From: Trichomonas vaginalis G3
Taxonomy: Eukaryota; Parabasalia; Trichomonadida; Trichomonadidae
Length of the DNA stretch: 64,000 bases
Assembly: GCF_026262505.1 (NCBI RefSeq)
Contig: NC_067206.1
Location: 36,719,896 to 36,783,895 of the forward strand
Reading direction: 5' to 3'
A model generated the notes under the pieces. The model was not told the DNA's origin and made no database searches. It was given only the letters and a program-made list of their open reading frames with translations. Shown here piece after piece: positions 1-10,534 of this stretch. Every line of letters begins with the position of its first letter. Position 1 is the first letter of the stretch. The translations under genes were made by a program, and so were the position numbers.

Positions 1-71
1 TGGAAAAGCTTAACTATTTTTTTTATTCCTAATGAAACTCAGCTTCAAAACTACGATAAAAAGAATAGTAT

Positions 72-2126
72 CTATGTAAGAGCATTAATTGCACCATGTG
101 AAAGGAGAACTTCAGTAATTTCTGGATAGTTTTTATTTGCTGCAATATGAAGTGCGGTGTCTCCATTTTCATTTTTTTCATTGATATTCGCACCATGTGA
201 AAGGAGAACTTCAGCAATTTCTTTACTATTATTCCATGCTGCAATATGAAGTGCGGTGTCTCCATTTTCATTTTTTCATTGATATTCGCACCATGTGAAA
301 GGAGAACTTCAGCTGTTTCTTTACTATTATTCCATGCTGCAATATGAAGTGCGGTGTCTCCATTTTCATTTTTTCATTGATACTCGCACCATGTGAAAGG
401 AGAACTTCAGCAATTTCTTTACTATTATTCCATGCTGCAATATGAAGTGCGGTGTCTCCATTTTCATTTTTTCATTGATATTCGCACCATGTGAAAGGAG
501 AACTTCAGCTGTTTCTTTACTATTATTCCATGCTGCAATATGAAGTGCGGTGTCTCCATTTTCATTTTTTCATTGATATTCGCACCATGTGAAAGGAGAA
601 CTTCAGCTGTTTCTTTACTATTATTCCATGCTGCAATATGAAGTGCGGTGTCTCCATTTTCATTTTTTCATTGATATTCGCACCATGTGAAAGGAGAACT
701 TCAGCTGTTTCTTTACTATTATTCCATGCTGCAATATGAAGTGCGGTGTCTCCATTTTCATTTTTTTCATTGATACTCGCACCATGTGAAAGGAGAACTT
801 CAGCAATTTCTTTACTATTATTCCATGCTGCAATATGAAGTGCGGTGTCTCCATTTTCATTTTTTCATTGATATTCGCACCATGTGAAAGGAGAACTTCA
901 GCAATTTCTTTACTATTATTCCATGCTGCAATATGAAGTGCGGTGTCTCCATTTTCATTTTTTTCATTGATATTCGCACCATGTGAAAGGAGAACTTCAG
1001 CAATTTCTTTACTATTATTCCATGCTGCAATATGAAGTGCGGTGTCTCCATTTTCATTTTTTCATTGATATTCGCACCATGTGAAAGGAGAACTTCAGCT
1101 GTTTCTTTACTATTATTCCATGCTGCAATATGAAGTGCGGTGTCTCCATTTTCATTTTTTCATTGATATTCGCACCATGTGAAAGGAGAACTTCAGCTGT
1201 TTCTTTACTATTATTCCATGCTGCAATATGAAGTGCGGTGTCTCCATTTTCATTTTTTCATTGATATTCGCACCATGTGAAAGGAGAACTTCAGCAATTT
1301 CTTTACTATTATTCCATGCTGCAATATGAAGTGCGGTGTCTCCATTTTCATTTTTTTCATTGATATTCGCACCATGTGAAAGGAGAACTTCAGCAATTTC
1401 TTTACTATTATTCACTGCTGTATAATGAAGTGCGGTTTTTCCATTTTCATCTTTATCATTGACATTCGCACCATGTGAAAGGAAGTATTCCAAAAGGGAT
1501 GGACTATTAAATAGCGGTGTATAAACAAAGCATTTGTTTATATCATTAGTTTGATCGAAATAAACTAAAAAGGAATCGAGATTATTGTAAATTCCACAAT
1601 ATTTTAAATTGATCTCTATATTGTACTCATTCATTAAGAATGTAACAAAATCAATGTTGTGTGAAATAATTGCATATATCATGCGTTTTTCATTTGGTTT
1701 TTGATATTTCAAACATTCACTCATGATCTCTTGATTTCCGCCTAAAAATGAAAATTTCAGACATTTTTGAGTTATTTCGGATTTAAATTTTGATCTTAAT
1801 AACTTGAAACAATCAACAGCTCCATGGTAACAACATAATTCAAGTAATGAATATCCTTTGTAAGAATATGGATATAAATCGCTTTTGAGCTTTTGATCTT
1901 TATCAAATTCATCTCTTTCGGTGAATATGATGAAATTTTCTTTGTCGTTATTCATAATTGCTTTGTATATTGTATTCTCTGTATGAATTTCCAGATTTTT
2001 AAGATCATCTTTTTCGAAGTCATCAGATTTGTCTAATTTAATTCCATATTCTTTATAAAATAAGAAGTTTGAAATAGTTTCAACACTGAAGACCTCTTTG
2101 ATTTGATATTCATCAACCTTCACCAT
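72..2126 (-). pseudogene. Ankyrin-repeat protein gene with frame-shifting repeat array
   Basis: The 5' part (about 1440-2126) reads cleanly from the Met at 2126 and encodes the non-repeat head typical of trichomonad ankyrin proteins (DUF3447-like), including the stretch SHNIDFVTFLMNEYN. Ankyrin units of the form DENGKTALHYTA...LLSHGANVN follow. From about 1440 to 100 these units are near-identical 33-residue ankyrin repeats. Most junctions carry a run of six A (coding strand) where seven keep the frame, so the frame moves by one base nine times. Nine is a multiple of three, and the last unit ends in the original frame at a TAG at 72-74 after LLSHGAINALT. As assembled the product would stop near 1152. 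It is either a decaying gene or a real gene with miscounted homopolymers. Ankyrin repeats are protein-binding scaffolds; the partner is unknown. No clear Inr precedes the start. Confidence 0.7.
100..1480. repeat. Tandem 98/99-bp array encoding ankyrin units
   Basis: About 14 head-to-tail copies of a 98- or 99-bp unit lie here, each encoding one 33-residue ankyrin repeat on the minus strand. Copies differ at few positions, mainly CAGCAATTTC versus CAGCTGTTTC and a T6 versus T7 run. Near identity points to recent unequal exchange or gene conversion. Confidence 0.9.
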
Positions 2127-2765
2127 TTCTCAGGAAGGACAGAGAATATTACAAGTAAAAAGATAGTTTTGTTAAACACATTTCATATTAATTATAAAAC
2201 AATTCACTCATGCATCAATACAGAGAAATCTCGAAATTTTATTTCAATTTTGAAATGAATAAAATCTGAAAGTAAGTGAAATCAATATTAAGAAGTTTTT
2301 CATAAAACAACAATGTATTTATTTTAAAACAAATATAAATCAAATTATATAACGCATAGTTTGCTTAATAATTCTAAATATATATTGTGCGTTTTTTCTC
2401 CTCAGTATTTGAATCCAAACCTCATGGTGGTTTAGCATTCGGGTCTAATAATCCTTTTTTTAATAAAAACTTTTCTTCAGCTTTGTCGACCAATGCAACT
2501 GTATTGCTACAGCAGTTCTAACAGGGAATATCTTTTGATATCTTCCACAGTCATTTCCGTAAATTTTCCACTTTTCGAAAAAATTGTTGTTTTCCAGGTT
2601 AATTTATTTGAAAATTCAACATACATTAAAAACGAATTTGATACATATAAATCGTTTTCTCTAAAATTGAAGGGTTTCTCAAAAATTTACAAAATTGGTT
2701 TCAATTTTTGGTCGGACACTTATATATTCAAAATTTTTGAGATGCAAATTTGTCTGAGCAATTAA
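2127..2765. other. Intergenic spacer, no gene seen
   Basis: This AT-rich stretch separates the divergent ankyrin and Mlf-like genes. A 90-codon open frame on the plus strand at 2493-2765 has no recognisable domain and ends just before the Mlf-like promoter. I read it as chance. The spacer should hold the upstream regulatory DNA of both genes. Confidence 0.5.
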
Positions 2766-2778
2766 TCATTTTTCATTA
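2766..2778 (+). promoter_or_regulatory. Initiator (Inr) of the Mlf-like gene
   Basis: The 13 bases TCATTTTTCATTA match the known T. vaginalis initiator consensus TCAYTWYTCATTA at every position and abut the ATG at 2779. Trichomonad Inr elements lie within a few bases of the start codon and set the transcription start at the first A. A very short 5' leader follows. This is one of the best species clues in the window. Confidence 0.85.
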
Positions 2779-3414
2779 ATGTTCGACTGGTTTGATGAGC
2801 CAATTGTCTACTACAGACGCTTTGCCCCAATGCGTTCCGGCGTCTTTGATTACATGTCACGTTGGATGGATTCTGTAGATCGCGCAATGGAAGAAGAATT
2901 TGGTGATTTTTATGATGCATTCACTCGTCGTGATGTTCCTCGCTATGAGATGATAGAAGATGACAATGAGAAGAAGCATTCTAAGAAGAATAATAAGAAG
3001 AATGCTAAGTCAAAACCAAAGAAAGTAGAGAAACATGAGGAAGAGGAAGAATTTGAAGAAAAGTCTGAAAGTGAAGAAGAAATCCCACAGTACTATTCAA
3101 TCTCATCATCAATATACACAGGTTCTGATGGAATTCAACACATCCATCGTGAAGAAGTTGATTCAAAGAGTGGTCTCCGTAAAGTTGTCGATACAAAGCG
3201 TATTGGCAATAAATCATTAACCATTCATGAAGTAACTGACAAAGATGGTAAAGTTGAAACACATCAAACAATTAAGAATATCCGTGAAGATGAACTCGAA
3301 GATTTCAAGAAGAAATGGTCTGAATACAAGGTTCCAGAACGTTCTTCTCTTCCAGAACCAGAAAAGAAATCAAAGAAGGAAACAAAGAATGATGAGAAGA
3401 AATCTGAAGAGTAA
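2779..3414 (+). CDS. Myeloid leukemia factor (Mlf)-like protein
   Basis: This 211-residue protein has an aromatic, Arg-rich N-terminus, a central Lys/Glu-rich low-complexity stretch (about 65-105), and then a segment that follows the Mlf family pattern: SSSIYTGSDGIQHIHREE, a Ser-Gly-Leu-Arg turn, an IGNKSLTIHEVTDKDGK strand pair and a final DFKKKWSEY (about 108-185). Mlf proteins are small adaptors found across eukaryotes, including Giardia and Trichomonas, with proposed roles in protein quality control and transcription. Their biochemical activity is unsettled. The tail is again Lys/Glu rich. The start is fixed by the abutting Inr. The gene is complete and intronless. Confidence 0.75.
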   Translation: MFDWFDEPIVYYRRFAPMRSGVFDYMSRWMDSVDRAMEEEFGDFYDAFTRRDVPRYEMIEDDNEKKHSKKNNKKNAKSKPKKVEKHEEEEEFEEKSESEEEIPQYYSISSSIYTGSDGIQHIHREEVDSKSGLRKVVDTKRIGNKSLTIHEVTDKDGKVETHQTIKNIREDELEDFKKKWSEYKVPERSSLPEPEKKSKKETKNDEKKSEE

Positions 3415-3645
3415 CAAAGGTATGAATAGGCAAATTAAGAGAATTCCCTACTTTTATTAAGTAAATGTTTATTTTTAGATTAAATAATTTAACATTTTTT
3501 TTTCCAAGATTAACAACTTAACATTTCAGAATATATGAGTTAGCCAGTCATTTATCTAAACTTTCCACATATTTGTTTCACCTTTGATGAATTTTGTTTA
3601 CCGTTTACGAAAAGTGCCAAGGAATGAAAATCTGTCCAAGAAATG

Positions 3646-4732
3646 TATGAAATAACTATAGATTTGATATTGCCATAAGTTTAATCGAAACAAAGCTACT
3701 TACAGTTCCTGAGATCATACGATCAATAGAAAATGCAGAAAAATTTAATAATCGGTATGTTAAATCATATCTTATCCTATTAAAAAAATTCATCAATGAA
3801 AATCCAAATTCTAATGATTCCCTATTAAATCTATTCAAATTGATGCTTTCTGGAAAAACTGCAATAGAGTCTGCTTATGGTCGCGGTGTACTTGACGAGT
3901 ATTTCATTTCTGAAGATTATCAATATCCAACTCATATTTCTCTTATGAAAATAATAATGAATGATGACGTTAAAGAATTTATATCATACATCGAATTAAA
4001 TTTTCCTCAGAAAGATAGCACATATCATTACCGAATTGAAGATTTCTTTAATTATTGTAGCTATTATGGTGCAGTTAATTGTTTTAAGCATTTAAGTACA
4101 ATCCATGGCCCAACAAGGTTATACAATTGTCTATATTATTCATTTTTAGTGGAAATCCAGACATCATGAGCGCCTGTTTAAAATCTATTAAACCAGATGA
4201 ATTATGTATGAGTTATGCAATTGCTTCTCATAACATCGATTTTGTTACTTTCTTGATGAACGAATACAACTTAAAAATAGACATTACGGATTGTATTTAT
4301 TATAAAAATCTTCAAGCATTTTTAGTTTATTTGGACAAGCTAAATGATGTCAACAAATGCGTTGTAGAATCAGTACATTTCAACATATTATCTCTTTGTG
4401 AATTCTTTATCACGCATGGCGGAGATGTCAATGGAAAAGATGCAGAAGGATCGATTGCCCTTCATATTTCTGCGAAAGATAATAAAATTGATTTTGTTAA
4501 TATGCTTCTTTCACATGGCGCAAATGTAAATGCCAAAAATAACTATGGATCTTCTGCTCTTCATTATGCAGTTTATAGTAATAGTTTAGAGATAATTGAA
4601 GCTCTAATATCACATGGTGCTGAAGTAAATATTCAAAATGATTATGTACAAACTCCTTTTGTATTTGCCACTAATGAAGAAATTAAGAATTATCTCAAAT
4701 CACATGGCGCGAAAGAAAATAAACAAAATTAA
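3646..4732 (+). pseudogene. Decayed ankyrin-repeat (DUF3447-type) gene
   Basis: Reading from about 3646 the plus strand encodes a DUF3447-like head, with VPEIIRSIENAEKFNNRYV just upstream of the first usable Met at 3840. It continues to about 4150, where one base is missing and the frame moves. It then resumes through FSGNPDIMSACLK, NIDFVTFLMNEYN and three ankyrin units (LLSHGANVNAKN, ALISHGAEVNIQ, KSHGAKENKQN), ending with TAA at 4730-4732. No clean N-terminal Met in frame is visible upstream, so the 5' end is also damaged. It is a diverged paralogue of the first ankyrin gene, in opposite orientation. The stretch 3415-3645 before it shows no gene. Maverick 1 inserted 30 bp past its stop. Confidence 0.75.
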
Positions 4733-4756
4733 AATAACCTATATTTTGGTTACTAT

Positions 4757-4762
4757 CATTAT
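4757..4762. repeat. Target-site duplication of Maverick 1, left
   Basis: CATTAT directly precedes the AGTAGTAGG terminus and recurs exactly after the right terminus at 20249-20254. Six-base duplications are the Maverick/Polinton norm. Confidence 0.95.
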
Positions 4763-5680
4763 AGTAGTAGGATATGATGGGTTTTGTGACTTTTTTTGTA
4801 AACGTAAGAATTCATACAATATCGAGCGATTTTGTATCATTTTTTTAACACATTAATTTTAAAATATATTTATTTTTTTATTCTTACATAAATGACCCAA
4901 CAAGTAAAACCAGATAAAATAGATTATCGAATTTTAGAGGATGGTGTTCCTGTTTATATTCAAAGATTTAAAGGGAAGCAATATTATAGAATTGTTAATC
5001 CTGATACATAAGACATTTATTTAAAAAGGAAGACTGTGAATTATTAAACGTTAATGAATATGAAACCAATAAATCAAAACTGAGATATAAATATATTGGA
5101 AGTGATGAAAGGTGTAAAGATAAAGATAAAGTTTATTCAGTTTCATATAATGAATGGAAAACCAATAAGATAAGAAATTTAGGAGATTATGGGAAATGTT
5201 CTGAATTCTTTAAATCTAGTATATACGAGAGAGTAAAAGAAATTAGAAATAATTATTTTCATGAATGAAAGATTCACTACCATAATGAAATAAAAAATAA
5301 AAAAATAAACTTTAAAAATTCATGTCTCAGAATCAACATTGAACTTTAAAAAATTAATGATTATTTGAATTTATGAAATCAATTATTTGATTTATTCTTT
5401 CTTCAATCTCTTCTATTCTTTTTGTTAAATCATCTATTTTCATTAATGAGGTGATTCTTGATTGAGGAATAGATTTCAAACTAACCACTCCTTTTATTTT
5501 TGAAATTTTGAATCCATCAACTTTAAACATTTTATTCAATTTACACGTTGTCAATTCTTCAAATAATTTTTTTATTATTAGCATAATAGTCATTAAATTC
5601 TTCAACAGATGAAAAAATTTTTGTTTCAGTAATTGGTTTAACAACGTTTATTTTTTGTTGAACATTTTCACTTTCATTGA
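4763..5680. repeat. Terminal inverted repeat of Maverick 1, left
   Basis: This stretch matches 19328-20248 in inverted orientation over about 920 bp. The first 28 bases (AGTAGTAGGATATG, then GGGTTTTGTGAC) mirror the right end with one mismatch. Two genes lie inside the repeat. The stretch GTAAACGTAAGAATTC and the following 30 or so bases are also found in the terminal repeats of Maverick 2. Confidence 0.93.
4892..5267 (+). pseudogene. Terminal-repeat gene, left copy (unknown function)
   Basis: This is the left copy of the gene at 19739-20119, beginning MTQQVKPDKIDYRILEDG. It starts just inside the left end and reads inward, preceded by the T-rich ATTCTTACATAA leader used by other genes of the element. 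I recognise no domain. The protein is small, basic and rich in Tyr and Lys. This copy is broken; the right copy looks whole. The gene is absent from Maverick 2, so it is not part of the shared core. Confidence 0.75.
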
Positions 5681-5723
5681 TTTCTTCCTCCTCTGTTTCA
5701 TTTATTTTTAAAATCGGTTTCAT
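5354..5723 (-). pseudogene. Small coiled-coil protein gene, left copy
   Basis: This is a copy of the 122-residue gene that looks whole at 39537-39905 in Maverick 2. The family has an acidic N-terminus, a middle beginning NDYYANNKKLFEEL and a C-terminal amphipathic helix (DDLTKRIEEIEERINQIIDF) that should form a coiled coil. The function is unknown. It lies mostly within the terminal repeat, so a second copy sits at the right end (19328-19653). This copy is broken. It is transcribed towards the left terminus. Confidence 0.7.
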
Positions 5724-5789
5724 TTATCATTAAATAAAAATTAGAATATAAGTGATGAAATATATTTTTTAATTAATATTAAATCAGAA

Positions 5790-6026
5790 ATGGCGGCAGG
5801 ATTCTTTAAAAAATTATGGGATGGAATTAAGAAAGCTGCAGGTTGGGTTTATAAAAAGGTTATTAAACCTGTTGCAAACTTTTTGGCACCAGTAGCGAAA
5901 ACGGCAGGAACTATCATAGGTGGAGTATTAGGTACTAAAGCAGGTAATCCAGCGATGGGAGCACAAGCAGGTAACGCAATTGGTGGAATAGCTGAAGGAA
6001 TACTTAATAAAATAGGAGGTAAATAG
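5790..6026 (+). CDS. Small amphipathic virion-like protein (78 aa)
   Basis: The 78-residue product starts MAAGFFKKLWDGIKKAAGW and continues as an amphipathic, Lys/Trp-rich helix (1-35). A Gly/Ala-rich hydrophobic segment follows (about 40-75, TIIGGVLGTKAGNPAMGAQ). Small proteins of this kind in adenoviruses and Polintons are minor core or membrane-active virion components, so a role in particle entry or DNA packing is an inference from composition and from its place beside the capsid gene. It shares its first ten residues with the convergent gene at 6051-6265, which suggests a duplication. It looks whole. Maverick 2 has a broken copy at 39234-39469. Confidence 0.65.
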   Translation: MAAGFFKKLWDGIKKAAGWVYKKVIKPVANFLAPVAKTAGTIIGGVLGTKAGNPAMGAQAGNAIGGIAEGILNKIGGK

Positions 6027-6050
6027 TGGAAAAATAAATAAATATTATTT

Positions 6051-6265
6051 TTATCTTAGTATCGGTTGAAGTCTTTGATAAACTTTTTCTCCTTTATTTA
6101 ATATTTCTCTTATTGGGGCGGCTTTTGGTGTTATTGATTCAGCAACGTCACTAATTACTTCTTTATTCTTAAATATCCAATTTGCTCCTTTCTTCATTGT
6201 TTCCCAAACTTTATGCGCTCCTCTTTTTACTTTATCCACAGTTTCTTAAATATACCTGCAGCCAT
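6051..6265 (-). pseudogene. Second small amphipathic protein gene, broken
   Basis: This is the counterpart of the whole-looking 71-residue gene at 38994-39209. Shared features are the start MAAGIFKKLWDKVKRGAHK, a second Trp-containing basic segment (KKGANWIFKNKE) and a C-terminal KVYQRLQPILR. It is convergent with the 78-residue gene, with 24 bp between the stops, and reads away from the capsid gene. The role is unknown; the company suggests a minor virion protein. This copy is broken. Confidence 0.6.
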
Positions 6266-6334
6266 AGTTGATTATTTCATTAAAATTAAAAATTCATTTT
6301 CATCTTTTAATTTTGATTTTTTATTTATTAATAA

Positions 6335-7975
6335 ATGACGACTAACTATTTGGTGCCAAAACTAAACCAATTAATGGAAATGTGTTTCATTCATTCGAAA
6401 AGATAAATGAAATATTCGCAAAGAATGATGGTAGAAGATATTATAGAGAACTTGAAAGTTCATGCTATGACTCTGATGCTCCATATTTTGATGATAAACA
6501 AACTCATTTAAGAATTACAAATCCAGCTCATGATGTGAATCAATTAGGTGACACATATATTAAACGCAAAGTTAAAGCAACTCTAGTTTCAAATAAAGCT
6601 TTCACATGTGATGCCGCTTTTAAATGCATGCGTTTATTCGTTGGTTACAAATCATCAAATCAAAGCTTTAAACAATTAGAAGTAGAAACTGAAAGAGGTG
6701 ATGCCGGTTATCTTCAGATGGATTGTGCCCGTGAATCTTTCGCATTTGCAACATATAAACCAAAATCAGAAAGGAAAGTTAAAAAGTTTGTTCATTCGTT
6801 ATATAATAATGTTCAAAAAATATGATAACTCAGTATGTGGTAAATATATTGACCCTTCAGAAGTTTTCAAGAAAGCAAATGAAGAAGTTGATATCACTTT
6901 TGATATGATTATTCCGGTAAATGATTTGTTAGCATTTCAGGCGTTCGATGATTATCCTAAATCATTTGGTGAAATCATTCTTAAATATTATGTTTTCAGG
7001 GATACTTTAGTATTTTGTCAGGTTGACCCGTTAAGAGTTGCTGATTTACAAAATTACGTTTATGAAAAGATAACTGATGAAAAATTATGAAAAGATTATG
7101 AATCATGTTTATAAATATGATCGCAAATTCCAACAAATCGGACTTCCTTCCAAATTAATTACAGGCTTAGCCACTACATCTGCTGACGCAACAGTTGATG
7201 ACGTTATTATTTCATGCACAAAGATGGAAGTTTTAGAGGATAAATGCATTACACCAGGATACGGTTTAATTGAAGAATCAGTTAAAGCAATACCACGTTT
7301 ATTTAGTAAGGAAGATCCATTCATGATTCCAGCTCAACATATTGACGTTCGTTCACTAAATGGAGGATGCATCACTCCTGAAGGTATTAGCTCAGATTTC
7401 TCATACGCTCTTCATAATGTTACAGATGTTGTGTTAACATTTCCGAAGAATGCAATGCAAAGAACGGTTTTAGAAAATCCAATGCTTCGAGGTCTTCAGG
7501 TCACTATAGATTCCAGAAACTTCCCCGATCAAGCGATGACCACAGTGGGCGACATATTCTTTACACGTATGCTTCAAGCTTCTGATTTAGATGGAGTGAA
7601 TGAATGCACAGAAGAATACGAGGACTCATTAACTAGACCACTGAATGATGATAATGGCATGCCATTAGCTAGAACATGGAAAGACCAAACTTCATTCTTA
7701 TGCACTATTCCAGTTCAACGTGATGGAGCGGGTATATTCTTTGATGGATTAGAAACTTTCAACTCACAAGTTACAGTACAAGTGAAAGCTTATCCAATCA
7801 TTCAGGGTGAAAATGACACTTACTGTTCAAAGTGACAAATCCTCCTCAGGTTTGGTTTACTAGGACTACATATTGGACATGGACACCGGATGAAGGTTTG
7901 AAATATCATCCAACAGGTACACCACCACAGTATAGAAGTTCATATGATGAAATATTGATGAATAGAAATGTTTAA
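6335..7975 (+). pseudogene. Probable major capsid protein gene, broken
   Basis: This span matches the whole-looking 546-codon gene at 37284-38924. The assignment as major capsid protein rests on its length (Polinton double jelly-roll capsid proteins are usually 500-700 residues), its place directly before the packaging ATPase, the absence of enzyme motifs, and strong conservation between the two elements. I cannot see the jelly-roll fold from sequence alone. The start follows a TTATTAATAAATG leader like those of neighbouring genes. The copy is broken in a few places. Confidence 0.65.
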
Positions 7976-7999
7976 AATTATAAATTTATTTTTGATTAA

Positions 8000-8815
8000 A
8001 TGGATTTCAATTCTGAAGAATTAACAGATGTATATAATACATACGTAGATGATATGATTAATGAAGCATTGAGTGATAATAGAAATGCTCTATCTAAGGA
8101 AAAATTAATGAAAATTCCATATTCTGAATGTTACTTAAATTCAATCACTGCAGCAATTGGTAAACAAAATAAAGGTAAAACATTAACGATATTAAAACAA
8201 ATTATCATTATTGCTAACACTTCCCCCCATTCACATGTGTTAATTTATATCAACCGTTCAGGTTCACCTTCAGATGATACATTTGAATCTTTAAAGCATT
8301 TAATCAAAATTCCAATTATTTATTTATCACAAGAAGAAGCAGAAGATTATTTAAAAAACTTTTTAATGTATAAAGAATTATATAATACAATCAAGAAGCA
8401 AGGATTAGAGGATAAAATTATTAATAAACAAAGGGATGAATTATTTGAAACACTTTCTATTTCAAATTTTGATAGAGAATTTTTGCATTCACTAATTTTT
8501 CTAGATGATGCCGTGAAATCAAAACTAATAACAAATGAGAAATCATATTTTAATCAATTATTAACTCAATGTCGACACATTCAGTGTTCATTCTTTATGG
8601 CTGTTCAATATTTCAAAGCATTAAGCACAAACATTAAATCAAATCTATCAACACTTTTCATTTTCAGTGGGTTTAGTCGTCAACAGTTGAACGTTATGCT
8701 TTATCAAGTGAATTTACCAATGAGCATTAATGAACTTTACACACAATATCAACAATTAGGTGAACATGGAAAAATAATAGTTGATTTAAATAAAGGAGGT
8801 GTTAAATTTGATTAA
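8000..8815 (+). CDS. FtsK/HerA-type DNA-packaging ATPase
   Basis: This 271-residue protein has a Walker A loop GKQNKGKT near residue 55, a Walker B strand LIFLDDA near residue 168, and then CRHIQCSFFMAVQYF, which fits the conserved Arg/Gln region of A32-like packaging ATPases. In Polintons and related viruses this enzyme pumps the genome into the capsid. It sits 24 bp after the capsid gene and reads the same way, the usual Polinton order. The start follows TTTATTTTTGATTAAATGG. The frame is open throughout and it looks whole. The copy in Maverick 2 (36432-37259) differs mainly at the N-terminus. Confidence 0.85.
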   Translation: MDFNSEELTDVYNTYVDDMINEALSDNRNALSKEKLMKIPYSECYLNSITAAIGKQNKGKTLTILKQIIIIANTSPHSHVLIYINRSGSPSDDTFESLKHLIKIPIIYLSQEEAEDYLKNFLMYKELYNTIKKQGLEDKIINKQRDELFETLSISNFDREFLHSLIFLDDAVKSKLITNEKSYFNQLLTQCRHIQCSFFMAVQYFKALSTNIKSNLSTLFIFSGFSRQQLNVMLYQVNLPMSINELYTQYQQLGEHGKIIVDLNKGGVKFD

Positions 8816-8855
8816 CTTTTTATAATTAATTTTTATTTTTTATTTATAATTAAAC

Positions 8856-9758
8856 ATGACAGAAATAGCAAATCTTCTACAGGTTCCATTAAAACAAGGG
8901 ACAAACAAAAAGGGTGTATATTATAATAGAACTATGAAAGTTCCAGATGGAATGAAAGAATTAGTTCATATTGTTGCTGGTCTTCAAAAGGATGTTAAAC
9001 AAATGAGAAACGTTTTAACATTACCAGAAGCTCAAGCATATGCCAAACGTCATGGACCAAATTGGGAAGCACATGAAGCAGACATTACAGGACCAAATGG
9101 AAAACCTGATGGTATAAATGAAGTTTTCGTTACTGATGGTCAAGGTAATATTAAAGTCATAAATGGTTATAAATTAACTGTATCTGATTATCCTAAACGT
9201 AAAGCATATAATGAACGTTATCCTATACAATTTGATGAAAATGGAAAAGCTATTAAACAATACATTGGAGAAGGTGAAAATGGTCCAACGTATTCATACC
9301 ATCTTATTCCATATTCTTATTTCAATGAAAAATTAAATGCTGTTGAAGAGGGACCGGATGGATTACCACGATATGTTAATTAGTTTGATGGTCAATATGC
9401 AAATATTAGACCTGAAATTTCAGCTAAGAAATTCTTTAAAGTTGCTTTATTCGATCCAGTGTTCAATGAACAGAAAGAAGCAATGAAAGCAGAATTTAAA
9501 CCAATTCAAGTGGCAAGAATTTCCTCATCTTCACTTTCAGAAGCGTTCAAGGAATTGATAAAGAAACCACTTTATTCTCAACAAGGTTATAACTTTGATT
9601 TAATTAAAGAAAGTGATAGACGTAAATTAGAAAAATCAGATGGTTTTAAGAATGCATGTAATGAAATGATTAAAGATATTGTAAATGATAAAATAAGACT
9701 GGAAGAAACTCAAAGCAATATCAATAACATAATTGGTGCAGTTACAAAGAAAGTATAA
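8856..9758 (+). pseudogene. Conserved Maverick gene, 299-residue family, broken
   Basis: This is the counterpart of the whole-looking gene at 35492-36391. The protein family begins [19 protein letters not shown] and has a central segment of short beta-turn motifs ([19 protein letters not shown]) and a C-terminal helical, charged region ending AVTKKV. I recognise no known domain. Its position in the capsid-ATPase block suggests a virion or assembly protein, which is inference. This copy is broken. Confidence 0.6.
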
Positions 9759-9841
9759 GCAAACAATGATGAACCTTGGGATATTACCGTAACAACTAAA
9801 TAAAACTTTAAATATATTTTTCTTTTTTTATTCAATTATAA

Positions 9842-10534
9842 ATGAGAAGACGTTTCACAAGTCAAAAGAACACAAACGCAAAAGCAGAGATTACGGTTGG
9901 TTATAACGTAAATGATGATAAATCACGAATTATTCAAAATGTTAAAGTTAATGTTAGCCCTGAATTAACAAGGTCAGCAACTCAACCAAATTTATTAACT
10001 CGTGACTTACCGAAGAATGAAGAAAACCATGAGAATGGAGACCCAATCATTTTATCTGAACCTGGTAAAGAACCTGTTGAAATTCCCACTTATCCAACAT
10101 ACCCCCCACCTCTTTCATCAAACATCGAGAACCCAGGAATCTACGATTCCAGTCGCAATGCGCCATATAAAATAGACATTAATTCTGAATTAATGAAAAT
10201 TTACCGTGATATAATAACTGATAATTATGATTCAATAATAAATTTAATTGACCAATCTGGTTTAATTATTTTACCTTATGAATCATTAATTCACATTATC
10301 GCCATTCTTTGTGATGTTCAAGATTCAGACGTTAAGATTCAATTTTTCATAGATGATGAGGTTTCATGCTGCGGAACAGTTGCAAAAATAAATCCTATAA
10401 AGGATATTAGCACAATTAAGATATCAAAGAACGGAACAACAACTGAACTTCATTTAACATATAATGATATTTATAATAAAATAGTTGATGAATATAAAAT
10501 ATCACTTGAAAAATTCTTTGTTAAGGCTATTTAA
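9842..10534 (+). CDS. Maverick protein of unknown function (230 aa, Pro-rich centre)
   Basis: The 230-residue product starts MRRRFTSQKNTNAKAEI after an ATTCAATTATAA leader. It has a Pro/Tyr-rich centre (IPTYPTYPPPLSS, about 83-95) and a C-terminal half of predicted helices and strands (ELMKIYRDIITDNYDSIINL). No family is recognised. Its stop codon overlaps that of the convergent gene at 10531 in the palindrome TTAA. Maverick 2 carries a 227-residue copy at 34724-35407 lacking three residues near position 60. A virion role is plausible from context only. Confidence 0.7.
   Translation: MRRRFTSQKNTNAKAEITVGYNVNDDKSRIIQNVKVNVSPELTRSATQPNLLTRDLPKNEENHENGDPIILSEPGKEPVEIPTYPTYPPPLSSNIENPGIYDSSRNAPYKIDINSELMKIYRDIITDNYDSIINLIDQSGLIILPYESLIHIIAILCDVQDSDVKIQFFIDDEVSCCGTVAKINPIKDISTIKISKNGTTTELHLTYNDIYNKIVDEYKISLEKFFVKAI

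Noticed and set aside
100-1480. CRISPR-like or satellite array
   Set aside because: The units have no unique spacers, encode ankyrin residues and belong to a gene that continues cleanly at 1440-2126.
2493-2765. A 90-residue protein gene
   Set aside because: There is no domain, its end abuts the Inr of the Mlf-like gene, and composition is that of spacer DNA.
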